64,000 nt of DNA from Tenrec ecaudatus (taxonomy: Eukaryota > Chordata > Mammalia > Afrosoricida > Tenrecidae): assembly GCF_050624435.1 (NCBI RefSeq), contig NC_134538.1:127144937-127208936 (forward strand), read 5' to 3'. The position numbers and the translations under genes are program-made. The notes under the pieces are model-generated. The model was not told the DNA's origin and did not search any database. It worked only from the letters and a program-made list of their open reading frames with translations. Shown one piece after another: positions 1-10,400 of this stretch (position 1 is its first letter; every line of letters starts with the position of its first letter).

Positions 1-404
1 TGGACAATATTGTGGCTCCAGTGGTGGTGAAAGCATTTCCAAGGCTCTGGCTGCCAGCAGTGTGGTTCCATGTGGTTTGTCATCAGGAATGTGAAGCAGA
101 GAGAGTTCTCAGCATCTTCATGCGAAGGTCATGCCCACAAGGAAGGGTCAGGCTGGGAGCTGATCAAACTCTGTCCAAAAGTTCTGATTGACCTAGTTGG
201 CACAATAAACCCAACTATCACAGAGTCCTCAGTTGGATTAAGCCTTGGGTGAATGACCCTAGTCTGACCCCAGTCCAGGAATGTGAATAGTCTTGATATC
301 AGAGTATTATAAAGTCGATTATGGCAGATAGAGTTATATTAAAATGTAACACCTTATCATTTGATCCCCCTTTTGACCTATTTTAAAGTTGTTCAGTTTT
401 TAAT

Positions 405-520
405 ATTTTCTTTTTAAAAATCATTTTACTGGGGCTCATACAATTCTTATCACAATCCACACATACATCAATTGTGCAAAGCACACTTAAATATTCATAG
501 CCCTCACCATTCTCAATATT
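405..520 (-). repeat. LINE 3'-end fragment (afrotherian L1-type)
   Basis: The plus strand reads as the reverse complement of a LINE 3' end: an ATTTTA start, then GGGGCTCATACAATTCTTATC, a poly-purine-poor stretch and CATACATCAATTGTG. The same text occurs in the complete 3' ends at 18.8, 29.9 and 31.7 kb in the opposite orientation. Short and diverged. Confidence 0.75.
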
Positions 521-1112
521 TTCTTTCTTTTAAATTGAGGCTTTCTTGTTTTGTCATTGTTGTTGGGTTTTTATTTGCTTCCTGTTTCTATTTCCTATGG
601 CTTTCTGCATATGAAATTCAGGATATGTAAATCTATAGAAACAATAGCTAGATTTATAAGTATCTAAGGATATGGGAGGCAAGCCTGGTGGGAAATGAGA
701 AGCTAACAAGTAAGAGTGGAAAATGTCCTGGAATTGACTGTGGTGATGACTGCACAAGTCTTAATATGCTTGAATGATTAAATTGTATGATGTGTGAACT
801 ATAGGCCAATAAAACTAAGTTGAAAATAATTCTTGTGTTTATGCCCTTGCTTGTCCCCATTTTACATAACTATTTCATTGCTCTCTACTTCTCCAAATTC
901 TATTCATTCATCCAGGCTCAGCTCAAATCTTTTTGTATGAGTAAAGCCTGCCTACCTTCCTTCCCTTCCAATGATGGTTTCTGACTGTAGTAGGGACTGC
1001 AATCCTTCGAAAGACTTTGACCAGAATTCTATGTAATTTTTTGTGTCAAGTGCTAGTCTGTGTAATCCTTGAGAAAGGTGCCGTTATTTATACAGCCCTT
1101 GCCTTGTAAAGT

Positions 1113-1303
1113 CCCAAACCACAGCCAAGGAGCTGAATTGGTCTCACAGCCAGCCGCCAAGACAGGGTGGCCTGTCCCACAGGATGCAGTCTGTACGGCA
1201 GCAGGCTATTCCATCGCTCCCCACAAGGTGGCGAGCAGCTTTGGAACGACCAGCTTTTCACCTAGCAGCCAAGTGCTTAGCCGCGGTGCTACCAGTTTTG
1301 TAT
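1113..1303 (-). repeat. AfroSINE, diverged
   Basis: Reverse orientation. The 5' tRNA-derived half is recognisable at the right end (AGCAGCCAAGTGCTTAGCC, then a degraded 'gtgctaccag' matching the usual 'GCGCCACCAGGGCTCC'). Confidence 0.6.
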
Positions 1304-1394
1304 TGTTTTTTTAAAGCACTCTCCCTGCAGCCGTATAATACAGCTTAAAAGACCAGTCAGACGGAGGCTCTTCTCCTGAACTAGTATTGAGGGC

Positions 1395-1600
1395 AGGCCC
1401 TGGGGAGTGCAAATGGTTGATGCACTCAGTTGCAAACTGAAAAGCTGTAGGTTCAATTCCATCTAGAGATGCCTCCGAAGAAAACTCTGGTGATCTACTT
1501 CTGAAAAATCAGCCGTTGGATACCTGTAGTTTTCTACTCGACATGGATTGCCATGATTGGGAATTGACTTGTTGACAGACAGCTAACTGGTTAGTACTGA
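1395..1600 (+). repeat. AfroSINE, second subfamily
   Basis: Starts with a diverged 'ccctggggagtgcaaatgg' and continues through 'tgcctccgaagaaaactctggtgatctacttctgaaaaatcagcc'-like text, typical of the AfroSINE type that shares sequence with the RTE 5' region. Followed directly by another SINE. Confidence 0.65.
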
Positions 1601-1603
1601 GGT

Positions 1604-1770
1604 AGACCTGATGGCTCAGTAATGTAGTGCTTCGCTGCTGACCCAAAGGTGGGCTGTCAGAACTACGGACTCCATGGAGCGGGATGAGCTTTGTCAATAA
1701 AGAGCCACAGCCTACTCTGACCGGTTAGTTCACCAAGAGCTACATTAACCTGATGGCAGTGAGTCTGATT
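1604..1770 (+). repeat. AfroSINE, first subfamily
   Basis: Diverged head 'gacctgatggctcagtaat', central 'actccatggagcgggatgag', and 3' end 'cctgatggcagtgagtctg' as in the standard element. Tandem with the preceding SINE. Confidence 0.65.
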
Positions 1771-2368
1771 TGCTTTAGAGTTCGTAGTGAGGAGTCTGAA
1801 ATAAGCTCTTAGAAAAATATGCTCTCTGATCATAATTCCGGCGGATCATAGCTTGCTGTATGCAGACGAAAGGCCAAAGGGACATTAGCTTTGAAAACAC
1901 TCGCTTATCCAGAGGCCAGTGTGATGAAAATGCGTACCTTCAGTGCTTCAGATTGCCTGTTACTATGGCTTCCATGGTATAAACCTCAGACCAGTATTCT
2001 GCTATTTCAATACCTATTACATCGGCTTTCAGTGAAGAAACTGACTGATGAGAGCACCCTGGTAATAAAAAAATGAATACTAGAGGGCAGTAATAAAATA
2101 TAATCTTTGTACAGTTTTACTTAGTTCAGACAGAGATGAAACTAATCTGTCACACTGCTACTTTAGAAAAATCAAGGCAACTACAGGGAAGAAGAAAATG
2201 GATACAGAGATATTGATGCAATGCCTGAAAGTCACAGATGCCAATAATAAATAAAATAATGCAATACATGTTTAACATTTTAGCTGCAGGAAATCTAAAA
2301 TAGTGACTCTTCCCCCAGGAAATTAATTTTCATAACTCCACCTGCCATAAAATGCTGTAGAAACTTTT

Positions 2369-2560
2369 TTTTATTAAACATTTTATTAGGGGCTCATACA
2401 ACTCTTATCACAATCCATACATATACATACATCAATTGTATAAAGCACATCTGCACATTCCCTGCCCCAATCATTCTCAAAGCATTTGCTCTCCACTCAA
2501 GCCCTTTGCATCAGGTCCTCTTTTTTTTTCCCCCCTCCCTCCCCGCTCTCCCTTCCCTCA
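2369..2560 (-). repeat. LINE 3' end with 15-bp target-site duplication
   Basis: 5'-truncated LINE 3' end in reverse orientation: T-rich start, then the reverse complement of the AATAAAATG-type end, ending in a C/T-rich tract. It is bracketed by GCTGTAGAAACTTTT at 2354-2368 and 2561-2575, a perfect 15-bp duplication, so the insertion is young and its ends are certain. Confidence 0.85.
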
Positions 2561-4090
2561 GCTGTAGAAACTTTTGACTCACTGATTGAAATGTCTAAGA
2601 TAGTTTGAAACTATAGCTTAAGTTTTTAAATATTAATATCAGCTGACATGGATACCAACATTCTATGCCCAATCATGGCTTGTTGAACTTGGGTTTACAT
2701 TGATCTGAAAGTTAGCTAATAAGCTAATGACACGAAATCAGAAGGCACAAACCACTTCCTAATCGAAAATGACTCTCCTTTTACACTTCCAATTGCGACA
2801 AGGGTTGGGCCATGTCAGCAGTCAGCAGAACTGACTGGAGAAATGGGATACAAAGGATAGAAGAGATTTTAAGCCTCCCTCACTCCACTCAACAAAAGCA
2901 GTCCCAGGAACGGGCAAGCACCTTGAAAGCCATTTGATAATCCAGTACTTTTATTGTAACAAAAGCAGGGGTAATTTTGAGTCACAAATATTCTTAGTTG
3001 TGAATGTACCGAAGAAATATTTTATGAAACTGCAGATACAGTGGGAAAGACTTTTTAAAAGATCCTAGCAAAACCATCCCCAAATAAAACGGTAGGCTCA
3101 TCCAAGTATTATTCAAAGCCATCATTGCATAACCATGCAGCTACAACACACTGCTGCCCACACTTTCGTCGGAGTTCAGTTCACAGGAAACACTGCTCGA
3201 AGAGGTCATATAAAATACATCTGTTCTTGATCATGGGGCGCCGGCACTGAAAGCGTGAACAACACAAGGTAACGATGTCGTCACCAAGGGACGACAAGAA
3301 TAGAACTCAAATCCCCTGATTCCCGAGCTTGTGGTTTTCACTAATTGTGTTCCTTTCTACTCATCCGAGTGCATCAAGTGTAAAGCGCCGGCGAAAGGAG
3401 TGGACACAAATGAGCCAAGTCCGAGGGGCGACGACTGCGCCGGGGGTCCCAGGCACCGCCACCTTTGGGCACTTTCCTTTTGTTTGGGCTGAGGAAGATG
3501 AAAGCAGCCGCAACCACAAACCCTTGGGACCAAGAACTGGAACTAGGTATCGCCTATTGTGGTAACTCTCGCTCGGTCATGGTCATTGCAGGCCTTTTCT
3601 TTTGCACCTTTCCCTTCCCGCCAAACCCTGCCTTTCACCTCGCCCCGGTGCACATTATTGCTCGCCCCTGGGACCAAGGGGTGGCTGCGCGGCGTTCGCC
3701 CCGCCGGCCGAGAGACATTCCTAGGAGCCCTAGCGCCACGGGCGTCTTCTCGAGCAAGCGAGCGGTAGTCAAGCATGATGTAGATGTGTTTCCACAGTGA
3801 GAAACTTAAAGCGGTGGGAACCTGGGCATGCACCAAGGCTGCTCTAGCGTGGGTCTCCGTGGCGCGTTGCGACAAAGCAACATGTAGACAATGAGAAAGT
3901 CTTTTCCTCTGGCTCGGGAATCCCCGGGCGACCTCCTCCCGAGCGCCGACGTTGACACTTGCCCCTGCGCCCGAGGAGCCCGAGCTCGCAGACCCTGGGG
4001 GCTTCTAAACCGTTACTCCACCCGCCGGGGTGGGGCCAGCCCAACGGCTAAGCCTGCGCAGTAGGCCGGGCCGGTTCCGGGGTCCTGAGC

Positions 4091-4103
4091 ACTACAAGTC
4101 CCA
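4091..4103 (+). promoter_or_regulatory. ZNF143-type site
   Basis: ACTACAAGTCCCA matches the ACTACAAYTCCC half of the ZNF143/STAF-associated promoter motif. It lies in the CpG island, about 370 bp before the CBLL1 start codon. Motif match only. Confidence 0.5.
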
Positions 4104-4375
4104 CAAGGCAACGCTCCGCAGGGGCGTCAGACGCCCCCCGCCCCCAAGCCCGGAGATCGGGGTTGCGGCTACCACCGCACCCGCCTTCCCTGTGGCCTTA
4201 ACACCGTTACAGGCGACTTTCTCTTGAAACACATAAGCACACTATTGCTGTGTCCCCCGCGGACTCGCTCTTCCTCCTGTTGCTCAAACTGCTCGAATTC
4301 CCCCTCGGAGCGGGGATAGCAAGGAGAGAGAAAAGAGCCGCGCTCCTCGGAGGACAGCGCTCGGCGCCTCGGTCG

Positions 4376-4416
4376 CACTTCCGCCTTCCGGCTCCGGAAG
4401 GTAGTGCGCACGCGCC
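4376..4416 (+). promoter_or_regulatory. ETS and NRF1 site cluster at CBLL1 start
   Basis: CACTTCCG at 4376-4383 (ETS/GABPA on the minus strand), CCGGAAG at 4394-4400 (ETS on the plus strand) and TGCGCACGCGCC at 4405-4416 (full NRF1 palindrome). The NRF1 site ends 56 bp before the ATG at 4473, so it probably sits at or just upstream of the transcription start. Confidence 0.6.
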
Positions 4417-4472
4417 CCCGGCGACTCCGGCGCGGTCGGCTTCCGCTCCCACTGTGCTCTGCGAGCCGAATC

Positions 4473-4485
4473 ATGGATCACACTG
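4473..4485 (+). CDS. CBLL1: CBLL1 coding exon 1
   Basis: ATGGATCACACTG followed by donor gtaagg. Encodes MDHT plus one base of Asp; this tiny coding part matches the conserved N-terminus of HAKAI (MDHTDNELQG). The frame is open upstream but this ATG is the conserved start. Confidence 0.93.
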
Positions 4486-7400
4486 GTAAGGAGGCGGAGG
4501 CAGTGGGGGTCCCGGTCCCATGCCCCCTTGGCCGGCCTGGGACCGGTCGCCCAGCGGGCGTAGGGGGGGCTACGCTCGCCCCAAAGCATTTGGTTGTGGC
4601 GGTGAGAAAGAAATCTCCCCGACCTCTCTCCGGACCCGGCTAGGGCCTGCCGCTTCCCGGCCTACCCTCCGGTGCGGTAGCTCCAGCCTCAGTGCCGGCA
4701 CAGCCGGGGGCCCCTCTGGTTCCAGTCGGCGCCCAGCCGGGACGGCGGGCACGCGCGCGGGCTTTCCCACTCTTCCAGTCCGGCCTCTGTCCTGCGTGGT
4801 GCGGACTGGCGGCTCGATTTCCGTGTCCACGCGGGGAATCCTCGCTGCGCTCTCCGCTCCGGCTGGAAGTGGATGCGCGAGAGTGGGTCGGAGATGTCCT
4901 GCTGTCTCCCTTGGCTCTGGGCGGGAGTCGCGGTGGCCACTTTGTGTCGTTATTGCCTCTGTTTCTTTGAGCGAGAGTTGGAGAGAGGAGTCGGATAATA
5001 GCGTGTGGAATCATACACGGAGCAGCTTCTCTAAGCCCAAAGCATGTCCCGCGCTTTGACTGAGGTCCTCATTGGTCGTTTGGGCACATTACTAAGGAGA
5101 GCGCAAAAAGCAAGGCATTCGCATGCTTTCCCCAAGTAAGACTGGCTCCACCCCTTTGTTGTCTGTATGTGTTTGCTTTGGCGTCTGCTTTTCGTGGTTT
5201 GTAGATATTAAAGTGTGCTGTAGGTTAGAAGGTGGTCCATACAGTTATGTTAATCGTGTCACAGGGAAAACGACTTTTCCTGTCTAGAAAGTAATTGGGA
5301 TGTATGCCCGCAATAACCAAGTATTGTAACACACACTGGAGTTTCTATTTTTTAGCCCTCGTGTTGGGCTGGCAAACAAGACAGTAGCAGTTCTCGTGGA
5401 GGTTACTGGAAGTTCTAGTGGAGAAGTTAGTGAAGCGTTGAAAAACCACTTAAAATGGTTACAAATTGTGTGTTGATGAAAGTGAAAGGGTGATGTGTCA
5501 GTAATGGTAAAGAGTGGTCAGGGAAAGTCTTTCTGGAAAGCTCAAATCTGATAGATGAGAAGAATTCTTTCAAGGATTCTGAGGTAAGGAAAACAGAGAA
5601 GGCCAGTTGACTACAGCCTAATTGGCTAGCAGGTTAAGAGCCATAGGATGAAATTGAACAGGAAGGCGAGAGTCAGGTCATGCAGGGCCTTGAAGACCTC
5701 AGTAAATATTTGACTTATTTTCAGTTGCAACATGCAGCCATTTAAGGAGCCCTGGTGGCTTAAGCAGTGGTTGGGCTGCTGATCACAACATCACCAGTTC
5801 AAATGCACCAGCTGTTTAGTGAGAGAAAGATGAGGCTGCCCATGTCTGTAGAGACTCAGTCTCTGAAATCCTAAGGAGCAGTTCTGTTCTGTCTTAAAGA
5901 GTCCCTACGAGTTAGAAGTGCGTGTAGCTAGTAAACGTTATGGAGGTGACACTCAGTGATAGATGCTGATGGTGTAGAGGTGTGTGAAAAGAAAGAAGAA
6001 ATGTCTGGGTTTCTGGTTAAAGTGGTGGGTAGATAATAGTGTCTACTATTAAATTGAAGAAAAACATTTTTAGGAGGAGAAATTTGGTCACAAGCATTTG
6101 TTTTCAGACTACTTAGATGGGTTGTAGAGTGAGACATACAAGGTTACATTTCTATGTATCTAGTGGTGCTGAAACAGACATGCCACAAATGGGTGGCTTA
6201 ATCAAAAGATTTATTCTCTCACAATTTAAGAGGCTAGGAGTCCAAATTCAGGGCACCAGTTGTAGGGAAAGTTCCTTGTCTCCTTTCTGCATCTTTAGAT
6301 CTGGTTTCCATTGGATATCTACTTGTGTCCAGGCATCAATTTTCCCCCATGCATTCAGCTTCTTGCTCTTCTTTCCTCATTGTCAGCGCCCACCCCCCTT
6401 CTTTTCTATTGCCTTTTCCTTTTCGCAAGATAAAAGATGATGCAGGCCTCACCCCAGGGAAACTCTCCTCACGTGGCATCAGGATTGTGACCTGATCACA
6501 TCATCACATAACTGCTAGGCCACTGAGAAGCATGGCCCAATAAAGTGGGTATATTTGGGGGGCACCATTCAATCAATGGCTTAAGGGGAGATGAGCTATC
6601 AAACAGATAATTTGAGATACTCTGTTGGTGATGAGGCAAGATAAATGAGAGGCTTCAAAGTTTTGTGGAAAATGGAATTGAAATGTAATGGAATTTTTCC
6701 ACGAACTTTTTGAAGCACCTTTGTATTTGAAAATCAGCACCTTAACAGTAATGTTTTTAGGCATGGCGATGTGTGTTTTACTTGAGAGCAAGTACAGGAA
6801 AGGTTCTAGAACCAGGCTCTAAGGAACACCAATGTTTGTGCAGTTCTGTACAAACAGAACTTGGGGATCTTGTTGTTAAGAGTAACAAACCTCCTTGTTC
6901 TGAGCTTTATATGTTTAGATAGTAGATTCAAAAGGAAACTGTACTTTATGGTGAAATTTTGCATATAACATATGGCTATGTCCAGATTCTCAGTAAAGCA
7001 AAAGGCTCCCAGAGCAATACCGGAGAGTGGATTTTGCCTTGGACTGCGGATCGTGAGGTTTGAAACCCCAGCCACTCTGTGGAAGCAGGATGAGGCTTTC
7101 TACTGCCCAGAAAAATCTACTTAGGAGCAGTCCTACTGTGTCCTTTAGTTATGAGTTGGAATTAACTAGAAGGCAGTGAGTTTGGTTTGGGGAGTCTGCG
7201 GCAAGCTAAGGCGTTAGGGACTGCAGGTTCTCGACCCGAGTGCTCGCTATGCCAGCAGCAGCAGAACAGGGCGTGTGAGAAGGACCTGCAGCAGTGGAGT
7301 GGAGGCGTTCTCAGCGCTCGCAAACACCAGGCGTCCTGTGGCTAGCTGAAGGGCAGCACTGGGCTGTTAATTGTTTTCAACCTTCTTTTAAAAGCTGTAT

Positions 7401-10400
7401 TAGGAAGTCACATGGCTTTTGAGCAGGAAAGTTATTTTGCCATTTCTACATTTTGCTTATTACATCGCTTCTAAATACTGTTACAGCCATAAGCAATAAG
7501 AAGAAATATATTGGTCAACTTGTTAGGCTGGTAATGAATTGTTGTTACAAGTGAGTCAAGTTGGTTGGGATTATCCTAACAAAGATGTTTTAGCTATCCA
7601 CATACAATCTCTTTTTCATTATTTTTTTTGGATCAGTTCATGTAAAATAGTAGAAAGTAGGTGTCAAGACATTTTAAGTTAATCATGAAGGACCTGTTCT
7701 GAATTTTGTTCCATATATTGTTCAGAAATGAACGTGAATTTTACATGTGTCTAAAAATTATAATCTTGGAGTTCCTTAAGGAGCCCCGGTGGCACTGTTG
7801 GGTAAACATTGGACTACTAACTTCCAGGTTGACAGTTCAAACTGACCAGCTGCTCCACGAGAGAAAGACAAGGCTCTGCTCCCATAAAGAGTTACAGCCT
7901 CAGAAACCCAATGGAGTGTGGCTAGGAACTGGAATTTACTCGATGGCATTGGGTTTGCTTGTGTTTGTTGGGGTTCCATGGCACTAGTTTACTGCTTCCA
8001 AATGGAGGTGACAGATTTTAGGTCAGTCTGGTCCTGAGTTTTGAGCGGTTATTTCCCAAGGTGTAGATAGTAGCCTTGCTCGATAACTCACCATGCTGAG
8101 AACATTGCACTAATTAAAAATGATTTGCATTTTCTACTTTAGGATGTTTTCTTTTTTGTCCTTAGGTAGAGTTGAACCATTTCTGTTATAATTTTTTACA
8201 TACCCGAATTAAATATTTTCTGGATTATAATATCGTCATATATTTGGAAACAGGTGGCTCTTTAGCTTTTAAATGGAGTAAATTCTATGAAATAGTGCTA
8301 TTCACAGAGCATGAGTTAATAGTTTATTTCATGATACATAAGCAGGGAATTTTAGGAACTAGAAAACACCAGTTATCTAGAATAATTGAATGTAACGGAA
8401 ATCTTGTATCCTCCTAAACTGTAACTTTTTATTAGAATGTTGACAAGAGTAACTTAGTTACATGTGTCTCTCTAGAATGTACAGCCCACTGTCTGCATAT
8501 TTTTAATATTAAATGGTATCGTTTTTGCTACTATATGCTTTTTAGAAAAGCTATGTAACATGTAAGGGAGTAATTACCTTCCTGAAAACTAATGCCATTT
8601 AATTTCGCCGTTGTCACTCTTTTTGCACTTCTGCTTGTATTGTTTGTCCTGATGTACATTCAGTGTAGCATGTTTACTGATTGCTGACTTTATATTGCTT
8701 TATGAACAGACATAGAGATTGTTTTTAGGAGCCCATGAATCACTTTTGACTCATTCAACAGGATGAAACACTGTCTGTCTGGTGGCACAATCCTCACAGT
8801 GGTTACTGTGCTTCTGGCCATTGTCCATCTTGTTGAAGGTCCTCTTTATTCCCGGCCCTCCACTTTTCTGCGTGTGATGTCCTTTTCCAGGGATTGGTGC
8901 CTCCTGATAGTATAACATGTTCAAAGTACCGTATATACTCGAGTATAAGCCAACCCCAATATCAGCCGACGCACCTAATTTTACCACAAAAACTGCATTA
9001 AAAATGTGCTGGAAAAACAGCTTATACAAGAGTATTTACAGTATATTGCTTTCCTATTGATGGCAGAATAATCTTACAAAAGCAAAGCTAAAAGAAATGA
9101 CAACTTCGTTGTTTGTTTTTTACATAGATAATGAGTTACAAGGCACTAACAGCTCTGGATCGTTGGGTGGTCTTGATGTGCGCAGACGAATTCCCATAAA
9201 GCTTATCTCCAAGCAAGCGGCGAACAAAGCCAAGACTGCACCCCGAGCTCCGAGGCCTGTCAACAGGATGCCTGCAAAGACGCCCACTGGTGATGGAGGT
9301 CAGTTACTTAACAGGGCTGCAGCCTTTGTGTTGAGTCAGATGCCTCCAAACGTTTCATGTGGTCTTACTGAGCCTCTGCTCATCTTTTTGTTGGGCTTCT
9401 CACTTTTGCATGTTGTACTATTCTCTCTGGAGGGATGGTTTTGGCTAAATTTCTTTTTTGTTGTTGAAAATAACATTGCTCATTAGTTTTTTAAAAGATC
9501 TAAACAGTTCTACAGAAAGACATAACATTAATTACTCTCCTCTCCATAGTTTATCCCCACAGCTAATTTTTTCTAAAGTTTTAAAATACAGAAATATTAC
9601 TTTTTTATGTATAATTGCTCCCCCCCCCCCATGGAACATACATTTGAGATTTTGCTACATCCCCAAACCCACTGCTGTTGAGTTGATTCCATTTGTAGAG
9701 TTTGCAAAACTCTAAACTTTTCCAGGAATACACAGACTCCTCTTCCTCCCTGGGACTGCCCCATGCCTAACCACCAGCATCACCAGGCCTTCCTGACCCT
9801 GTCAGTCACTACTGACAAATGCATTTTATTTTACAAAAATAGCTTTACAGTATGTCATTCTGTAGATGCATTGTTCTACCAGCATTTGGAACTTGTATGT
9901 GACTCAGTAAATAAGACAGTCATCTCACTGACAAATGGTTAAATTCTGACATTTTTGTTGTTTCACTTTCAACTCATATTCACTAACCTATGAAAATATC
10001 AACCACCATCTGTAGTGGAAGTATACTTTAGAGATTTAGTTGTTAAAATTTACCAGCACATCATTGCTTTATTCTTTTATTTTACTATTTTCTTAGGCTG
10101 AACATTTTGCTTATTGATTTTCATTGTTGTCTGTTGTGTAAAATGAATTTATGCTTTTATATTTTATTTTTCTAAATGTTTTGTTGTGAATTGGGTGAAG
10201 GTTTACAGCGTAGTTCATCAGGTTTACATTCAACAAGTTAAACAGTTTGCTCCAGTGCATCCATTGCTGTGCCTTCATTGAATCACTTCCATTGTTTCCT
10301 CTTACCGATCCTCCTTTCCTAGCCCTCTGAACTTTGTCAGTGGGTAAGTGTTGCCCTTTGACTTTAAATTTGATTATTCTAACATGGGGGTGCATTCAGT

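Larger units (their letters stand above)
1..3600. other. Intergenic DNA upstream of CBLL1
   Basis: No coding exon is recognisable. The stretch holds LINE 3' fragments and AfroSINE copies listed separately; the remaining parts (about 1-400, 530-1110, 1780-2350 and 2580-3600) are AT-rich single-copy-looking DNA in which I see nothing specific. By human synteny the next gene to the left would be SLC26A4, but no exon of it is visible here. Confidence 0.6.
3660..5000 (+). promoter_or_regulatory. CpG island promoter of CBLL1
   Basis: G+C and CpG density rise sharply compared with the AT-rich flanks, from about 3660 to 5000. The first coding exon of CBLL1 (ATG at 4473) lies inside it. There is no TATA box near the start; the island, ETS and NRF1 sites fit a housekeeping promoter with dispersed initiation, probably around 4410-4465. 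All long reading frames in this island run through both strands because stop codons are rare in GC-rich DNA. Confidence 0.85.
4486..9127 (+). other. CBLL1: CBLL1 intron 1
   Basis: The first 500 bp belong to the CpG island. It then holds three AfroSINEs, a palindromic MITE, an RTE piece and a TA-flanked MITE (listed separately). A stretch near 6140-6580 looks like an older mammalian interspersed repeat whose family I cannot name. I see no additional exon. Confidence 0.7.

Noticed and set aside
4169-5059. Many overlapping long frames on both strands, up to 179 codons
   Set aside because: They lie in the CpG island, where stops are rare. No frame resembles a known protein except the 13 coding bases of CBLL1 exon 1.
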